From Celeribacter halophilus (GTDB taxonomy: Bacteria; Pseudomonadota; Alphaproteobacteria; Rhodobacterales; Rhodobacteraceae), in NCBI RefSeq assembly GCF_900114135.1, contig NZ_FORY01000004.1, positions 124,001-188,000 on the forward strand: a stretch of DNA of 64,000 nt. Reading direction: 5' to 3'. This document shows positions 1-8,988 of the stretch, piece by piece (within the stretch, counting starts at the first letter, position 1; each line of letters opens with the position of its first letter). Both the position numbers and the translations under genes were made by a program. Below the pieces are notes generated by a model, which did not search any database, was not told the origin of the DNA, and worked only from the letters and a program-made list of their open reading frames with translations.

Positions 1-926
1 GGCACAGTCTCGCAGATTGCTTGCGCCTTCGGGCAACGGGTGCGGAAAACACAGCCTTTGGGCGGTGCCATAGGAGAAGGCAGATCCCCTTCGAGGGGGA
101 TCACCGTCTTGTTCCTCTCGACTTTCGGATCGGGGATCGGCACGGCAGACAAGAGTGCTTGCGTATAGGGATGCCGCGGATCGGCGAACAAGTCGTCAGA
201 ACTGGCCTTTTCCATCATGCGTCCGAGATAGAGCACCATCACGTCATCAGAAAGATGCTTCACAACGGAAAGGTCGTGGGCGATGAAAATAATCGTCAGC
301 CCCAATTCACGGCGCAATTCTTCAAGAAGCCCCACAACCTGCGCCTGAATGGAGACGTCAAGCGCAGAAACCGGCTCGTCGCAGATCAACAGTTTCGGCT
401 CGACCACCAAAGCCCGAGCGATGCCGATGCGCTGACACTGTCCGCCGGAAAATTCGTGCGGGTAGCGGTTTACCTGATTGGGCAAAAGTCCCACACGTTC
501 CATCACGGCACGCACTTTTTCCTTGCGCTCTTTCGCACTCATGTCGGGACGATGTGTCCGCAGCGGCTCGGCGATGATGTCCCCCACCGTCATGCGCGGA
601 TTGAGTGAAGCCAGCGGGTCCTGAAAGATCATCTGGATGCGCGAACGATATTGCAACATCTGGCGCGGTGACAAGGTCAGAAGGTCGGTGCCATCCTCCC
701 AGATCACCTGACCGGTCGCAGGCAGCATACGAATGAGCGCACGCGCTAGCGTAGACTTGCCGCAGCCGCTCTCCCCGACTATGCCAAGCGTCTGCCCGGC
801 CTCTAGCGAAAAACTCACGCCGTTTACAGCCTTGAGCAACGCCGGAGGGGTCCACGGCAGATCGGAGGGACGACGGATTTCAAATGTCACCCGCAGATCA
901 CGGGCCTCGATCAACGGACGGCTCAT
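1..926 (-). CDS. oppF: Oligopeptide ABC transporter ATP-binding protein OppF (3' end cut by window edge)
   Basis: Cytoplasmic ATPase subunit that powers oligopeptide import together with OppD. Reading inward from the ATG at 926, the visible 308 codons give a Walker A GESGCGKST near residues 51-59, a Q-loop FQDPLASLNP, the signature SGGQCQRIGIA and the Walker B LLICDEPVSALD. The C-terminal oligopeptide-family motif GCVFRTRCPKA is also present. The frame stays open to base 1, so only the last few residues are missing. The start overlaps the stop of the upstream ATPase gene by an ATGA, so the two are translationally coupled. It is the last visible gene of an oppABCDF operon. Confidence is high for the family; the substrate class (oligopeptide versus dipeptide) is inferred from operon order. 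Confidence 0.93.
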   Translation of the reverse strand, partial: MSRPLIEARDLRVTFEIRRPSDLPWTPPALLKAVNGVSFSLEAGQTLGIVGESGCGKSTLARALIRMLPATGQVIWEDGTDLLTLSPRQMLQYRSRIQMIFQDPLASLNPRMTVGDIIAEPLRTHRPDMSAKERKEKVRAVMERVGLLPNQVNRYPHEFSGGQCQRIGIARALVVEPKLLICDEPVSALDVSIQAQVVGLLEELRRELGLTIIFIAHDLSVVKHLSDDVMVLYLGRMMEKASSDDLFADPRHPYTQALLSAVPIPDPKVERNKTVIPLEGDLPSPMAPPKGCVFRTRCPKAQAICETV

Positions 927-1894
927 GCGACGATCTCCTCGACAGGGCGAAAACAGGCGCGGGTTCGATCCGGAGCAAAGTTCACAAGCTCGGGCGCCGT
1001 ACTCCAGCACGTTTCCATGACGCTCTCGCAGCGCGGTGCGAAGGGACAGCCCTGCGGCAGTCCCGTCATATTGGGCGGGTTTCCGGGGATCGCGCGCAGC
1101 GCGTCCTGATCCTCATCGACTCTCGGAATCGCGTCCAGAAGTCCCCGTGTATAGGGGTGGCTCGGACTTTCGAAAAGTGGGTCAACCGGCGCCTCTTCCA
1201 TGATCCGGCCACCATACATCACGATGGCCCGCTCGCAGAACCCTGCCACCACGCCAAGGTCATGGGTAATCAGGATTGTCGCCATGTCGAACTCCCGTTG
1301 CAACTCGGCCAGAAGCTCCATGATTTGCGCCTGCACCGTCACATCAAGCGCGGTGGTTGGTTCGTCGGCAATGAGGATATCTGGGCGACAGAGCAATGAC
1401 ATGGCAATCATCACCCGCTGGCGCATCCCGCCGGAGAACTCGTGCGGGTAGAGACGCACGCGGTTCTTTGCATCCGGAATTTTCACCGCATCGAGCATAT
1501 CGACACTTTCCGCAATCGCCGCGCGTTTGGACAAGCCTTTGTGCAGCATAAGCACCTCGGCCATCTGCTCGGAGATGCGCATATAGGGATTGAGCGAGGT
1601 CATCGGGTCTTGGAAGACCATAGCGATACGATTGGCACGTATCCTGTTGAGGTCGCGTTCCGACATCGACAAGAGATCTTGTCCCTCAAATATCGCCTGC
1701 CCCGAGGTTCGGCCATTGCGGGCCAAAAGTCCCAGAAGCGCAAAGTTGAGCTGGCTCTTTCCCGAGCCGCTTTCCCCTACAATACCCAAGGTCTCGCCCT
1801 GTTCCAAAGCAAAGCTCACCCCGTTGACGGCGTGAATGTTTCCCTCAGGTGTATCAAATTGAACGGAAAGGTTTTTAACGTCCAGAAGTGCCAT
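923..1894 (-). CDS. oppD: Oligopeptide ABC transporter ATP-binding protein OppD
   Basis: ATPase subunit of the peptide importer, 323 residues, the usual length for OppD. It shows Walker A GESGSGKSQ at residues 40-48, where the S-Q ending is typical of OppD, then FQDPMTSLNP, the signature SGGMRQR, Walker B ILIADEPTTALD and the H-loop ITHDLGVV. A C-terminal cysteine motif CPFAPRC is characteristic of peptide-transporter ATPases. It follows the OppC permease gene with a 2-base gap and overlaps oppF by 4 bases. OppD and OppF normally form the heterodimeric motor under the OppBC membrane pair. Confidence 0.95.
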   Translation of the reverse strand: MALLDVKNLSVQFDTPEGNIHAVNGVSFALEQGETLGIVGESGSGKSQLNFALLGLLARNGRTSGQAIFEGQDLLSMSERDLNRIRANRIAMVFQDPMTSLNPYMRISEQMAEVLMLHKGLSKRAAIAESVDMLDAVKIPDAKNRVRLYPHEFSGGMRQRVMIAMSLLCRPDILIADEPTTALDVTVQAQIMELLAELQREFDMATILITHDLGVVAGFCERAIVMYGGRIMEEAPVDPLFESPSHPYTRGLLDAIPRVDEDQDALRAIPGNPPNMTGLPQGCPFAPRCESVMETCWSTAPELVNFAPDRTRACFRPVEEIVA

Positions 1895-1896
1895 GT

Positions 1897-2823
1897 TTAA
1901 CGATCCTTCGGGTCCAAAGCGTCCCGCAGCCCATCACCGACAAAGAAAAAGCCGAACAGCGTGAGAACGAAGAAAAGAAGTGGGAAGGCCAGTTGCCAAA
2001 GCGTCCCGTAGGAAATTGTGCCAGACCCCTCAGAGATCAACGCACCAAGTGACGTCATCGGTTCCTGCACACCGAGACCAAGGAAGGAAATGAAACTCTC
2101 GGTCAGGATCATGTTGGGCACCAGAAGCGTGGCAAAGACAGTCACGACACCGATCAGGTTGGGCAGGATGTGACGGCGGATAATCACCGGTGCAGGCACA
2201 CCGATGGCGCGCGCTGCCTCGATATATTCGCGCCCTTTGAGGGTCAGGGTTTGCCCACGCACAATCCGGCTCATTTCCAGCCACGAAATAAGGCCCACTC
2301 CAACGAAGAGCATGGTGATGGATCGGCCATACATGACCAGAAGCAGGATCAGCACAAACATATAGGGGATCGCCAGCAGGATATCGACGGTCCGCATCAT
2401 GATGTTGTCGATCCGTCCGCCAAAATAACCTGCGGTGGCACCATAGATCGTGCCGACCACCACTGCGATGGCAGAGCCGATGATCCCCACAGCCAGCGAA
2501 ATCTGCGTTCCTTGCACTGTGCGGGCGAACAGATCGCGCCCCAGATCATCCGTGCCGAAATAGTGTCCGTTGGCCAGCGACGGCCCACCCTGTTCAGCCA
2601 CCATTCCCATGACGGAGAAATCGATCTCTTCATTGGACCACTGTGCGACAAAATTGCCGAAAATCGCAAAAAGGCTGACGAAAACCAACAGGACCAAACC
2701 GAATATCGCCGCCTTGTTGCGAAAGAACCTGCGCCGTGCATCGGCCCAGAGGGAACGGCCAACCACGTCCTCGCGGGAGGTGGCTTCGGCCAGAGACTTC
2801 ATTTTCTCACTGTCGATGACCAT
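1897..2823 (-). CDS. oppC: Oligopeptide ABC transporter permease OppC
   Basis: Inner-membrane permease subunit, 308 residues. An N-terminal cytoplasmic tail with RRRFFRNKAAIFGL leads into a first hydrophobic helix, then a periplasmic segment with FGTDDLGRDLFARTVQG, the hallmark of OppC/DppC proteins. Five further helices follow, with the ATPase-contact loop EAARAIGVPAPVIIRRHILPN. The stop of OppB lies 3 bases upstream. The start at 2823 has no strong ribosome site, and an in-frame ATG at 2802 is an alternative; coupling to oppB favours 2823. Confidence 0.93.
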   Translation of the reverse strand: MVIDSEKMKSLAEATSREDVVGRSLWADARRRFFRNKAAIFGLVLLVFVSLFAIFGNFVAQWSNEEIDFSVMGMVAEQGGPSLANGHYFGTDDLGRDLFARTVQGTQISLAVGIIGSAIAVVVGTIYGATAGYFGGRIDNIMMRTVDILLAIPYMFVLILLLVMYGRSITMLFVGVGLISWLEMSRIVRGQTLTLKGREYIEAARAIGVPAPVIIRRHILPNLIGVVTVFATLLVPNMILTESFISFLGLGVQEPMTSLGALISEGSGTISYGTLWQLAFPLLFFVLTLFGFFFVGDGLRDALDPKDR

Positions 2824-2826
2824 GGC

Positions 2827-3750
2827 TCAATACCGGATTTTCGGGTCGATCCATCCGTAGATGATATCGACGAGGAGGTTGAAAAGAATGGTGAGTGCGC
2901 CGACGAGGATCGTCACCCCCATCATCACGGCGTAGTCACGGTTCAAAGCGCTATCGACAAAGGCTTTACCGATGCCGCCAGTGGAGAAATAGATATCCAC
3001 GATCACGGACCCTGTAATCATCGCCACAAAGGCTGGCCCGAGGTAGGAAATCACCGGCAAAAGCGCGGGTTTGAGTGCATGACGCCAGATCACGCGATGC
3101 CCCGGCAGCCCTTTGGCGCGCGCAGTGCGGATGTGGTTGGAATTGAGCACCTCAAGCATGGAGGAGCGCATGATCCGCGCAATCGAGGCCATATAGGAGG
3201 TCGAAAGCGCGATCACCGGCATGATCCAGTAGGACGGATCTGTGAAACGCCAGCCACCACCGGGCAGCCAGCCCAGAAACAGTGTGAAGACAATCACAAG
3301 GATCGGGGCCATGACGAAATTCGGCAACACTTGCGCACCGATCGAAATGCCTACGGCGAAATAATCGATAATGGTGTTGTGCTTGACCGCAGCGACTGCG
3401 CCCAGCGTCACTCCGGCGAGCACCGCCACCACAAACGAAACGCCGCCATATGTCAGCGTCACCGGAAAGCCCTGCGCGATGATCTCGTTCACGGTGCGGT
3501 CCTTATAGACAAAGGACGGCCCGAAATCGAAATGCGCAACAATGCCCCAGATGTAATTCCAGATCTGTTTCCACAGCGGCTGGTCGAGACCATATTTGGC
3601 GTTGAGATTGGCAAGCACCTGTGCAGGCAGTTCACGTTCCTGCGTAAAGGGCCCGCCGGGGGCCGCATGCATCAGCAGGAAAGAAAACACAATCAGCAAG
3701 AGCAGCGTCGGAATGGCAATCGCCAGACGCTTGAGAATGTAGACGATCAT
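2827..3750 (-). CDS. oppB: Oligopeptide ABC transporter permease OppB
   Basis: Inner-membrane permease subunit, 307 residues from the chosen start. The N-terminus MIVYILKRLAIAIPTLLLL is a classic OppB first helix. The periplasmic domain contains PGGPFTQERELP and LNAKYGLDQPLW, and the ATPase-contact loop is TARAKGLPGHRVIWRHALK. An upstream in-frame extension to 3783 was rejected because a ribosome site AGGA sits about 9 bases before the ATG at 3750. The gene begins 65 bases after the oppA stop, separated by a small hairpin. Confidence 0.94.
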   Translation of the reverse strand: MIVYILKRLAIAIPTLLLLIVFSFLLMHAAPGGPFTQERELPAQVLANLNAKYGLDQPLWKQIWNYIWGIVAHFDFGPSFVYKDRTVNEIIAQGFPVTLTYGGVSFVVAVLAGVTLGAVAAVKHNTIIDYFAVGISIGAQVLPNFVMAPILVIVFTLFLGWLPGGGWRFTDPSYWIMPVIALSTSYMASIARIMRSSMLEVLNSNHIRTARAKGLPGHRVIWRHALKPALLPVISYLGPAFVAMITGSVIVDIYFSTGGIGKAFVDSALNRDYAVMMGVTILVGALTILFNLLVDIIYGWIDPKIRY

Positions 3751-3772
3751 ACGGTTTTTCCTATGGGTGGAC

Positions 3773-3789
3773 GCGGGGGGCATCCCCGC
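3773..3789 (-). promoter_or_regulatory. Intercistronic hairpin between oppA and oppB
   Basis: GCGGGG and CCCCGC arms flank a 5-base loop directly after the oppA stop codon. Hairpins at this position in binding-protein operons usually protect the upstream mRNA or attenuate read-through, so that the binding protein outnumbers the membrane subunits. That role is inferred from position only. Confidence 0.5.
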
Positions 3790-3815
3790 ATCCTGCCTGA
3801 TTTATACGATCCGGA

Positions 3816-5426
3816 TCATTCCGCGACACGGTAGAGGTCTTTGCCATACCATGTTTGCATCACGTTCTCCGTCGGCAGACCTTTGATATCCGAAGAGATC
3901 ATATCCACTTTCGCATAGTGATAAATCGGAACCACCGGCATTTCTTCGGCCAGAATTTGCTCTGCCTGCGTATAGAGTGGCTGCGGATTCTCGGCTGTTT
4001 TCGACTCTTTCATCAGCGCGTCATATTCTTCGCTGTAGAACTTGCCGCTGTTGTGCCCCGAGTAGGAGGTGAACAGATCGAGGTAAGTCGACGCCTCGTT
4101 ATAGTCTCCACACCACGCATAGCGCGCCATATCGAAATCTTGGCTCTGCATCTTGTCGGTATGCACCTTCCACTCCATGTTGTTGAGCGTCAGGTTGATG
4201 CCAAGCGGGCGATAGAATTGCTGCGCAGCGATGGCGATCTTCTTGTGATCGTCAGAGGTGTTGTAGTTCAACGTCAGATCAAGCGGGTTGTCGGGGCCAT
4301 AACCTGCTTCGGCCAAAAGCTCTTTGGCTTTCTCGTTGCGCTCTTCCTGTGTCCAACCCGCATAGTCGATCTCGGGCATTTCAAAGCCCGCTGTCGCCCA
4401 ATGGGTCCAGTTATAGGCCGGATGCTGACCACCTTGCAGAATGTTGTTTACCACGACATCGCGGTTCATGGCATAGGACAACGCCTTGCGCACACGCACA
4501 TCCTTGAGTGCTTCGGGACCCTTGTCCGACAGGTTCATCATGTAAATGTAGGAACAGGAATACGGCAGCGAAGTTGCCTCATCGGGATATTCCTTTTTCA
4601 GACGCGGATACTGGCCTGCTGGAATATTTACACGGTCCAGTTCACCGGCCAGATAGCGTGTCAAAGCCTGATTCAGGTCATTGACGGTTAACGCGGTGAG
4701 ATGGGTCATCACTGTTTTATCCGCATCCCAATAGGTATCGGATTTGTCCATCTCGACCCGCTCGCCAAGAATATGCTCGGTGAGAGTATACGCCCCGTTG
4801 GTCACCATGTTTTCCGGTTTCGTCCAGTCCGAACCGAATTTCTCGATCACATCCTGACGCGCAGGGAAGGTCGAGGCATGCACCAGCATCTGCGGAAAAT
4901 AGGGCAGCGGCGTCTCGATCGTCACTTCAAGCGTATGATCGTCAATCGCTTTCACGCCAAGCTCTGACGGCGGCACTTCACCTGCCGTGACCTTGGCGGC
5001 GTTTTTCACCTGCATAAGCTCCATATACCACGCATATTCCGATGCGGTTTCCGGATCGGCCAGACGACGCCACGCATATACGAAATCGCCTGCGCTCACA
5101 GGCTTGCCATCCGACCAGACCGCCTCGGGGCGCAGGTGGAATGTGTAGGTCAGACCATCTTCGGACAGGTCATGGCTCAACGCCACTGCCGGCACCAAAG
5201 CGCCTTTGGCATCTTCGTTATAGAGGCCTTCAAAAAGGTTACGCAGAACATCGGAGCCTTCAACATCGGTGTTGATTTGCGGGTCCATCGACTTGATCGC
5301 GTCCAGAAGCCAGAACGTATAGGTCTGGTTCTCGGACAGCACAGTGCCTTCTGGCACATCGGCAGCAAATGCCGTCGGTGCAGCCACGAGCAGGGCCAGT
5401 GCAGACAAAGCAGTGGTAAGTTTCAT
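3816..5426 (-). CDS. oppA: Oligopeptide ABC transporter substrate-binding protein OppA
   Basis: Periplasmic solute-binding protein of SBP family 5, 536 residues, usual for OppA. A signal peptide occupies residues 1 to about 21 (MKLTTALSALALLVAAPTAFA). The mature part has the family signature near VWSDGKPVSAGDFVYAWRRL and the conserved MNLSDKGPEALKDVRVRKALSYAMNRD segment (quoted in part). A very good ribosome site AGGAGGT lies 7 bases before the ATG. It is the first gene of the oppABCDF operon, as expected for the most abundant component. Confidence 0.95.
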   Translation of the reverse strand: MKLTTALSALALLVAAPTAFAADVPEGTVLSENQTYTFWLLDAIKSMDPQINTDVEGSDVLRNLFEGLYNEDAKGALVPAVALSHDLSEDGLTYTFHLRPEAVWSDGKPVSAGDFVYAWRRLADPETASEYAWYMELMQVKNAAKVTAGEVPPSELGVKAIDDHTLEVTIETPLPYFPQMLVHASTFPARQDVIEKFGSDWTKPENMVTNGAYTLTEHILGERVEMDKSDTYWDADKTVMTHLTALTVNDLNQALTRYLAGELDRVNIPAGQYPRLKKEYPDEATSLPYSCSYIYMMNLSDKGPEALKDVRVRKALSYAMNRDVVVNNILQGGQHPAYNWTHWATAGFEMPEIDYAGWTQEERNEKAKELLAEAGYGPDNPLDLTLNYNTSDDHKKIAIAAQQFYRPLGINLTLNNMEWKVHTDKMQSQDFDMARYAWCGDYNEASTYLDLFTSYSGHNSGKFYSEEYDALMKESKTAENPQPLYTQAEQILAEEMPVVPIYHYAKVDMISSDIKGLPTENVMQTWYGKDLYRVAE

Positions 5427-5792
5427 AAAGACCTCCTGTGGGCAGGTTTTTCATCTTTGCCGGACGTTGGAATGCGTAATGCGCAACCGTCGCAACGTGG
5501 GGCAACACTGCGCAGAAGGAAAAGTATTCCGCGGCAGAAGACAAGACATCTCATGAAAAAAGTGATCGCAATCTCAATAGCCGCCACCCCACGCCTCGGT
5601 CACGTGAGGCATGGCGCTGCGGAAAATTGGACCTGTTCAGCCTATGCAAAATTGCCGATTTTGAACGAATTTCACTGGAAATCACTGCAATACAACCGCG
5701 AACAAGGCCCTCGTGTATAAAAAACATGCACGGTTGATTGACACTTTGGCTGGAAAAAGAAAGAAACCCCTAAATTATTGGAGGAAGTTCTT
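5427..5792. other. Divergent intergenic region between oppA and tctC
   Basis: These 366 bases hold no credible gene; short frames here lack ribosome sites. They must contain the promoters for both divergent operons. A small palindrome with ATTTC and GAAAT arms lies at 5669-5682, and a TTGACA-like element at 5738-5743, but no well-spaced -10 box follows it. No regulator gene adjoins the region. Confidence 0.5.
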
Positions 5793-6767
5793 ATGTTTCA
5801 TCACAGCAAACTGAGCTGCATCGCCCTCGCCGCCATCTGTGCCGCAGGACCGCTGGCCGCCGAAGACTGGCCGTCTGCCCCGCTGCATCTCTATGTGGGC
5901 TTTCCGGCCGGATCGTCGCCCGACACCATCGCCCGTCTCGTGGCCGAGCCTTTGGCCGATGCGCTGGGGCAGCCTGTTGTGGTGGAAAACAAACCCGGTG
6001 CCGGTGGTGTCATCGGCGTGCAACAAATGCTCGCCGACAAAAACGACGGGTTGAGCTTTGCCGTGACAATCAACGGACCGCTGACCACCGCGCAGCGCCT
6101 TGTGGAAGATCTCAGCTATGATCCCGCCACGGATATCGCGCCTGTGGCCCTGATCGCCACAAGCCCGCTGGTTCTGGGCGTCACGAGCGATTTCCCGGCC
6201 GACACGGTCGCAGGATTTATCGAGCAAGCCACGGAAAACCCCGGTGATATTGCCTATGGCTCCGTGGGGCACGGCTCCGGCGCGCATCTAACCGCCGAGT
6301 TGTTCGCAAATGAAGCAGGCGTGGAACTCTATCACATCCCGTTCCAAAGCTATGCAGAGGTCACGACCTCCATCATCGGACACGAGATCGACGGTGGTTT
6401 CATGGCGCCTTCCGCAGCGATGCCCCATGTCGAAGCTGGCAAGATGAAAATTCTGGGCATCACCTCCAGCGCCCCCTTCCCCAGCCTTCCCGACGTGCCC
6501 GTCATGGCCGGTCAGTCGAGTTTGCCGGAAGATTTCCGCGCCGAACTCTGGAACGGTTTCATCGCGCCGAGCGGCACCGACCCCGAAATCATCGAGCGTC
6601 TGAACAGTGAAATCGTGGAAATCCTCGCGATGCCCGAAGTGGCCGACAAGCTTCTGGCTATGGGCTGGCAGGTCCAGCCGGGCAGCACCGAAGCATTTGC
6701 CACACGCATTGCCGAAGATACTGCTCTTTGGGGTGCTGTGATCGACGGGATCGAAGCGCGCCAGTAA
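5793..6767 (+). CDS. tctC: Tripartite tricarboxylate transporter substrate-binding protein TctC
   Basis: Periplasmic solute receptor of the TTT (Bug) family, 324 residues. A signal peptide covers about residues 1-23 ending GPLAA. The mature protein opens with WPSAPLHLYVGFPAGSSPDT, whose FPAGxxxD loop is the ligand-carboxylate loop of Bug proteins, and contains VVENKPGAGG, the second hallmark. The ATG at 5793 was chosen over a TTG at 5778 because GGAGGAAG sits 5 bases before it. It heads tctCBA. The ligand is probably a carboxylate, but the sequence does not say which. Confidence 0.93.
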   Translation: MFHHSKLSCIALAAICAAGPLAAEDWPSAPLHLYVGFPAGSSPDTIARLVAEPLADALGQPVVVENKPGAGGVIGVQQMLADKNDGLSFAVTINGPLTTAQRLVEDLSYDPATDIAPVALIATSPLVLGVTSDFPADTVAGFIEQATENPGDIAYGSVGHGSGAHLTAELFANEAGVELYHIPFQSYAEVTTSIIGHEIDGGFMAPSAAMPHVEAGKMKILGITSSAPFPSLPDVPVMAGQSSLPEDFRAELWNGFIAPSGTDPEIIERLNSEIVEILAMPEVADKLLAMGWQVQPGSTEAFATRIAEDTALWGAVIDGIEARQ

Positions 6768-6788
6768 CGCCACGAAAGAGGGCCACCG

Positions 6789-7235
6789 ATGCGACGTGAT
6801 ATTGACGATGTGCTGTGGGGCGGGATTCTCGCCCTGCTCGGGCTTGGCGTCGCAGCCTATGCCTCTGTCCAGTATGACATGGGCGATCTGCGGCGCATGG
6901 GGCCGGGGTTCTTCCCGATCGTGCTTGGCGTGGTCCTCTTCGGTCTGGGGCTGGTCATCGGCCTGCCCGCATGGTGGCGCAAGGCGGAGGCAAAACCGCT
7001 CGCGTGGCGTGAAACGCTCGCTGTTGCGGCGTCCCTGTTGTTCTTCGGATTCGCGCTGGACCGTGTCGGGCTCTTGCTGACAACGGCAATCACCGTCCTT
7101 CTGGCCAGCTCTGTTGCCCCGCACAAAGGCATCCTGTGGCGCGTGGTCCTGTCGTTGGTCATCACGCTTCTGGCCGCAGGTGTCTTTATTCTGGCGCTGC
7201 AAATGCCGATCCCCGTCGGGCCATGGAGCCGTTGA
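6789..7235 (+). CDS. tctB: Tripartite tricarboxylate transporter small membrane subunit TctB
   Basis: Small integral membrane protein, 148 residues, four predicted helices. It opens with DDVLWGGILALLGLGVAAYA and has the conserved RRMGPGFFPIVLG segment shared by TctB proteins. It lies 21 bases after tctC and ends one base before the tctA start, so it is tightly coupled to the large permease subunit with which it forms the membrane unit. Confidence 0.9.
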   Translation: MRRDIDDVLWGGILALLGLGVAAYASVQYDMGDLRRMGPGFFPIVLGVVLFGLGLVIGLPAWWRKAEAKPLAWRETLAVAASLLFFGFALDRVGLLLTTAITVLLASSVAPHKGILWRVVLSLVITLLAAGVFILALQMPIPVGPWSR

Positions 7236-7236
7236 T

Positions 7237-8721
7237 ATGACCACGTACGAAGGCCTGATGCACGGCTTGTCCGTTGCCCTTCATCCCTCTGTCCTCGTCT
7301 ATAGCCTGTTCGGCGCGATCCTCGGCACATTCGTCGGCGTCCTGCCCGGCATCGGAGCGATGGCCGCCATCACGTTGCTGTTGCCGATCACCTATTATGT
7401 GTCCTCCGAAGCCGCGCTGGTCATGCTGGCGGGGGTTTATTACGGGGCGCAATATGGCGGAGCGGTGGCCTCCATTCTGCTGCGCCTTCCCGGCACGCCG
7501 CAATCGGCGGTGACCACGCTTGACGGTTACCCTATGGCACAAAACGGTCGGGCGGGGCTTGCGCTGTTCACCTCCATGATCTCGTCATTCTCGGGCTCGA
7601 TGCTCGGGATCATCGTGCTGATCTTCCTTGCCGAATGGCTAAGCGGCGTGGCGACGAAATTCGGTGCGGCGGACTATGCGGCAATGATGATTATGGGGCT
7701 GGTCGCGGCCTCCACGGTCGGCTCGGGCCGCCCGGCCAAGAACTTGGCGATGGTTGTCCTCGGCCTGATCATTGGCGTTATCGGGACCGATGTGAACTCC
7801 GGCCTTCAGCGGTTCACCTTCGGGCGCACGGAACTCATGGACGGGGTCAACCTTGTGGCACTGGCTATGGGTCTTTTCGGTGCGGCGGAAGTGATTTCCA
7901 ACATCCGCAACACAGAGCGCAGCACTCCCGTCGCCCGTATCCCCTTGCGGGAACTTCTCCCCTCACGCGCGGAACTCAAACGCCTCCCCGCCCCGATCCT
8001 GCGCGGCAGCACCTTGGGCAGTTTTTTCGGCGCACTTCCGGGCACAGGTTCGACGATTTCCTCCTTTCTCAGCTACGCGTTGGAACGCCGCGTCTCCCGC
8101 GAGCCGAAGAAATTCGGCACCGGCCAGATCGAAGGTATTTCCGGCCCTGAAGCCGCGAACAATTCCGCCTCCATCTCAGCCTTTGTGCCGACACTGACGC
8201 TGGGCATTCCGGGGGACCCGATCATGGCGCTCATGCTCGGCGCTCTGGTGATCCACGGGGTGCAGCCCGGCCCGATGATGTTGGAGAGCAATCCAGACAT
8301 GTTCTGGGGACTGGTCGCCAGTTTTGCCATCGGCAACCTGTTCTTGCTCTTCATCAACCTGCCGCTGATCGGCATTTGGGTGAACATGCTGCGCATTCCG
8401 TTCCGCTGGCTCTATCCGGCCATCATCGTGTTCATTTCGATGGGAGTCTATTCCGTGCGTGGCTCCAGCTTTGACATTGCGATGGTCGCGGGCATTGGCA
8501 TCATCGGCTACGCCCTGTCACGGGCGAAATTCAGCCCTGCGCTCTTACTGCTCGGCTTCGTGCTTGGGCCGTTGATCGAGACCAACCTGCGCCGCGCAAT
8601 GCTCATTTCCCGTGGTGATCCGATGGTCTTTATCGAACGCCCTATCGCCTGTGTCTTTGTCGTCCTGACAGCGGCGCTGATCCTCTGGTCCCTGATCTCC
8701 GCGTTCCGTAAATCCCAATAG
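7237..8721 (+). CDS. tctA: Tripartite tricarboxylate transporter large permease TctA
   Basis: Large membrane subunit, 494 residues, about 12 helices. It carries the duplicated TctA signatures: GVLPGIGAMAAITLLLPITY near residue 30, YYGAQYGGAVASILLRLPGT near residue 70, and the second-half copy GALPGTGSTISSFLSYALER followed by GPEAANNSASISAFVPTLTLG. The ATG at 7237 directly follows the tctB stop; a longer frame reading into tctB was rejected. It transports the TctC-bound solute using an ion gradient. Confidence 0.95.
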   Translation: MTTYEGLMHGLSVALHPSVLVYSLFGAILGTFVGVLPGIGAMAAITLLLPITYYVSSEAALVMLAGVYYGAQYGGAVASILLRLPGTPQSAVTTLDGYPMAQNGRAGLALFTSMISSFSGSMLGIIVLIFLAEWLSGVATKFGAADYAAMMIMGLVAASTVGSGRPAKNLAMVVLGLIIGVIGTDVNSGLQRFTFGRTELMDGVNLVALAMGLFGAAEVISNIRNTERSTPVARIPLRELLPSRAELKRLPAPILRGSTLGSFFGALPGTGSTISSFLSYALERRVSREPKKFGTGQIEGISGPEAANNSASISAFVPTLTLGIPGDPIMALMLGALVIHGVQPGPMMLESNPDMFWGLVASFAIGNLFLLFINLPLIGIWVNMLRIPFRWLYPAIIVFISMGVYSVRGSSFDIAMVAGIGIIGYALSRAKFSPALLLLGFVLGPLIETNLRRAMLISRGDPMVFIERPIACVFVVLTAALILWSLISAFRKSQ

Positions 8722-8744
8722 TGACGGGCCTTATGTGGGCGCAT

Positions 8745-8798
8745 AAAAAAGCCCGCCCCGAGACGGCCAAAGGCGATCTCTTGGGGCGGGCCGGTTTT
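8745..8798. terminator. Bidirectional intrinsic terminator after tctCBA
   Basis: GCCCGCCCC at 8751-8759 pairs with GGGGCGGGC at 8783-8791. Six A residues precede the stem and a TTTT run follows, so it can end transcription from tctA on the plus strand and from the small gene at 8824 on the minus strand. Confidence 0.8.
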
Positions 8799-8823
8799 CT
8801 CTGTGTTCGGTCGCGCAGAGCGT

Positions 8824-8988
8824 TCAATCGGGCAGCGCGCCGCAGAACCCGCCCGAGGCGGCAATCCCCGAGCCAAGCGCCAAGGCAGGCGGGGCATGAT
8901 AGGGGTTGGGCGGAGCGCTCATCAGGTCAAAGCCGACGAGAAGAAACAGACCGACAATGGCAAGAGTTGCAGTGAAACGACGTGTCAT
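8824..8988 (-). CDS. 54-residue membrane peptide coupled to the thiosulfate permease
   Basis: No family recognised. The peptide starts MTRRFTATLAIVGLFLLVGF, one membrane helix behind a positively charged N-terminus, which is either a signal anchor or a signal peptide. A Pro/Gly/Ala-rich tail with a single cysteine (SGGFCGALPD) follows. Its ATG overlaps the permease stop as ATGA, and it ends just before a terminator, so it is the last gene of the rhodanese-permease operon. The coupling argues that it is a real gene. A longer frame running into the permease gene on the same strand is not credible. Confidence 0.6.
   Translation of the reverse strand: MTRRFTATLAIVGLFLLVGFDLMSAPPNPYHAPPALALGSGIAASGGFCGALPD

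Noticed and set aside
2170-3834. A 554-codon plus-strand open frame opposite oppC and oppB.
   Set aside because: It is antisense to clear permease genes, with composition dominated by His, Asp, Gln and Arg, and shows no domain.
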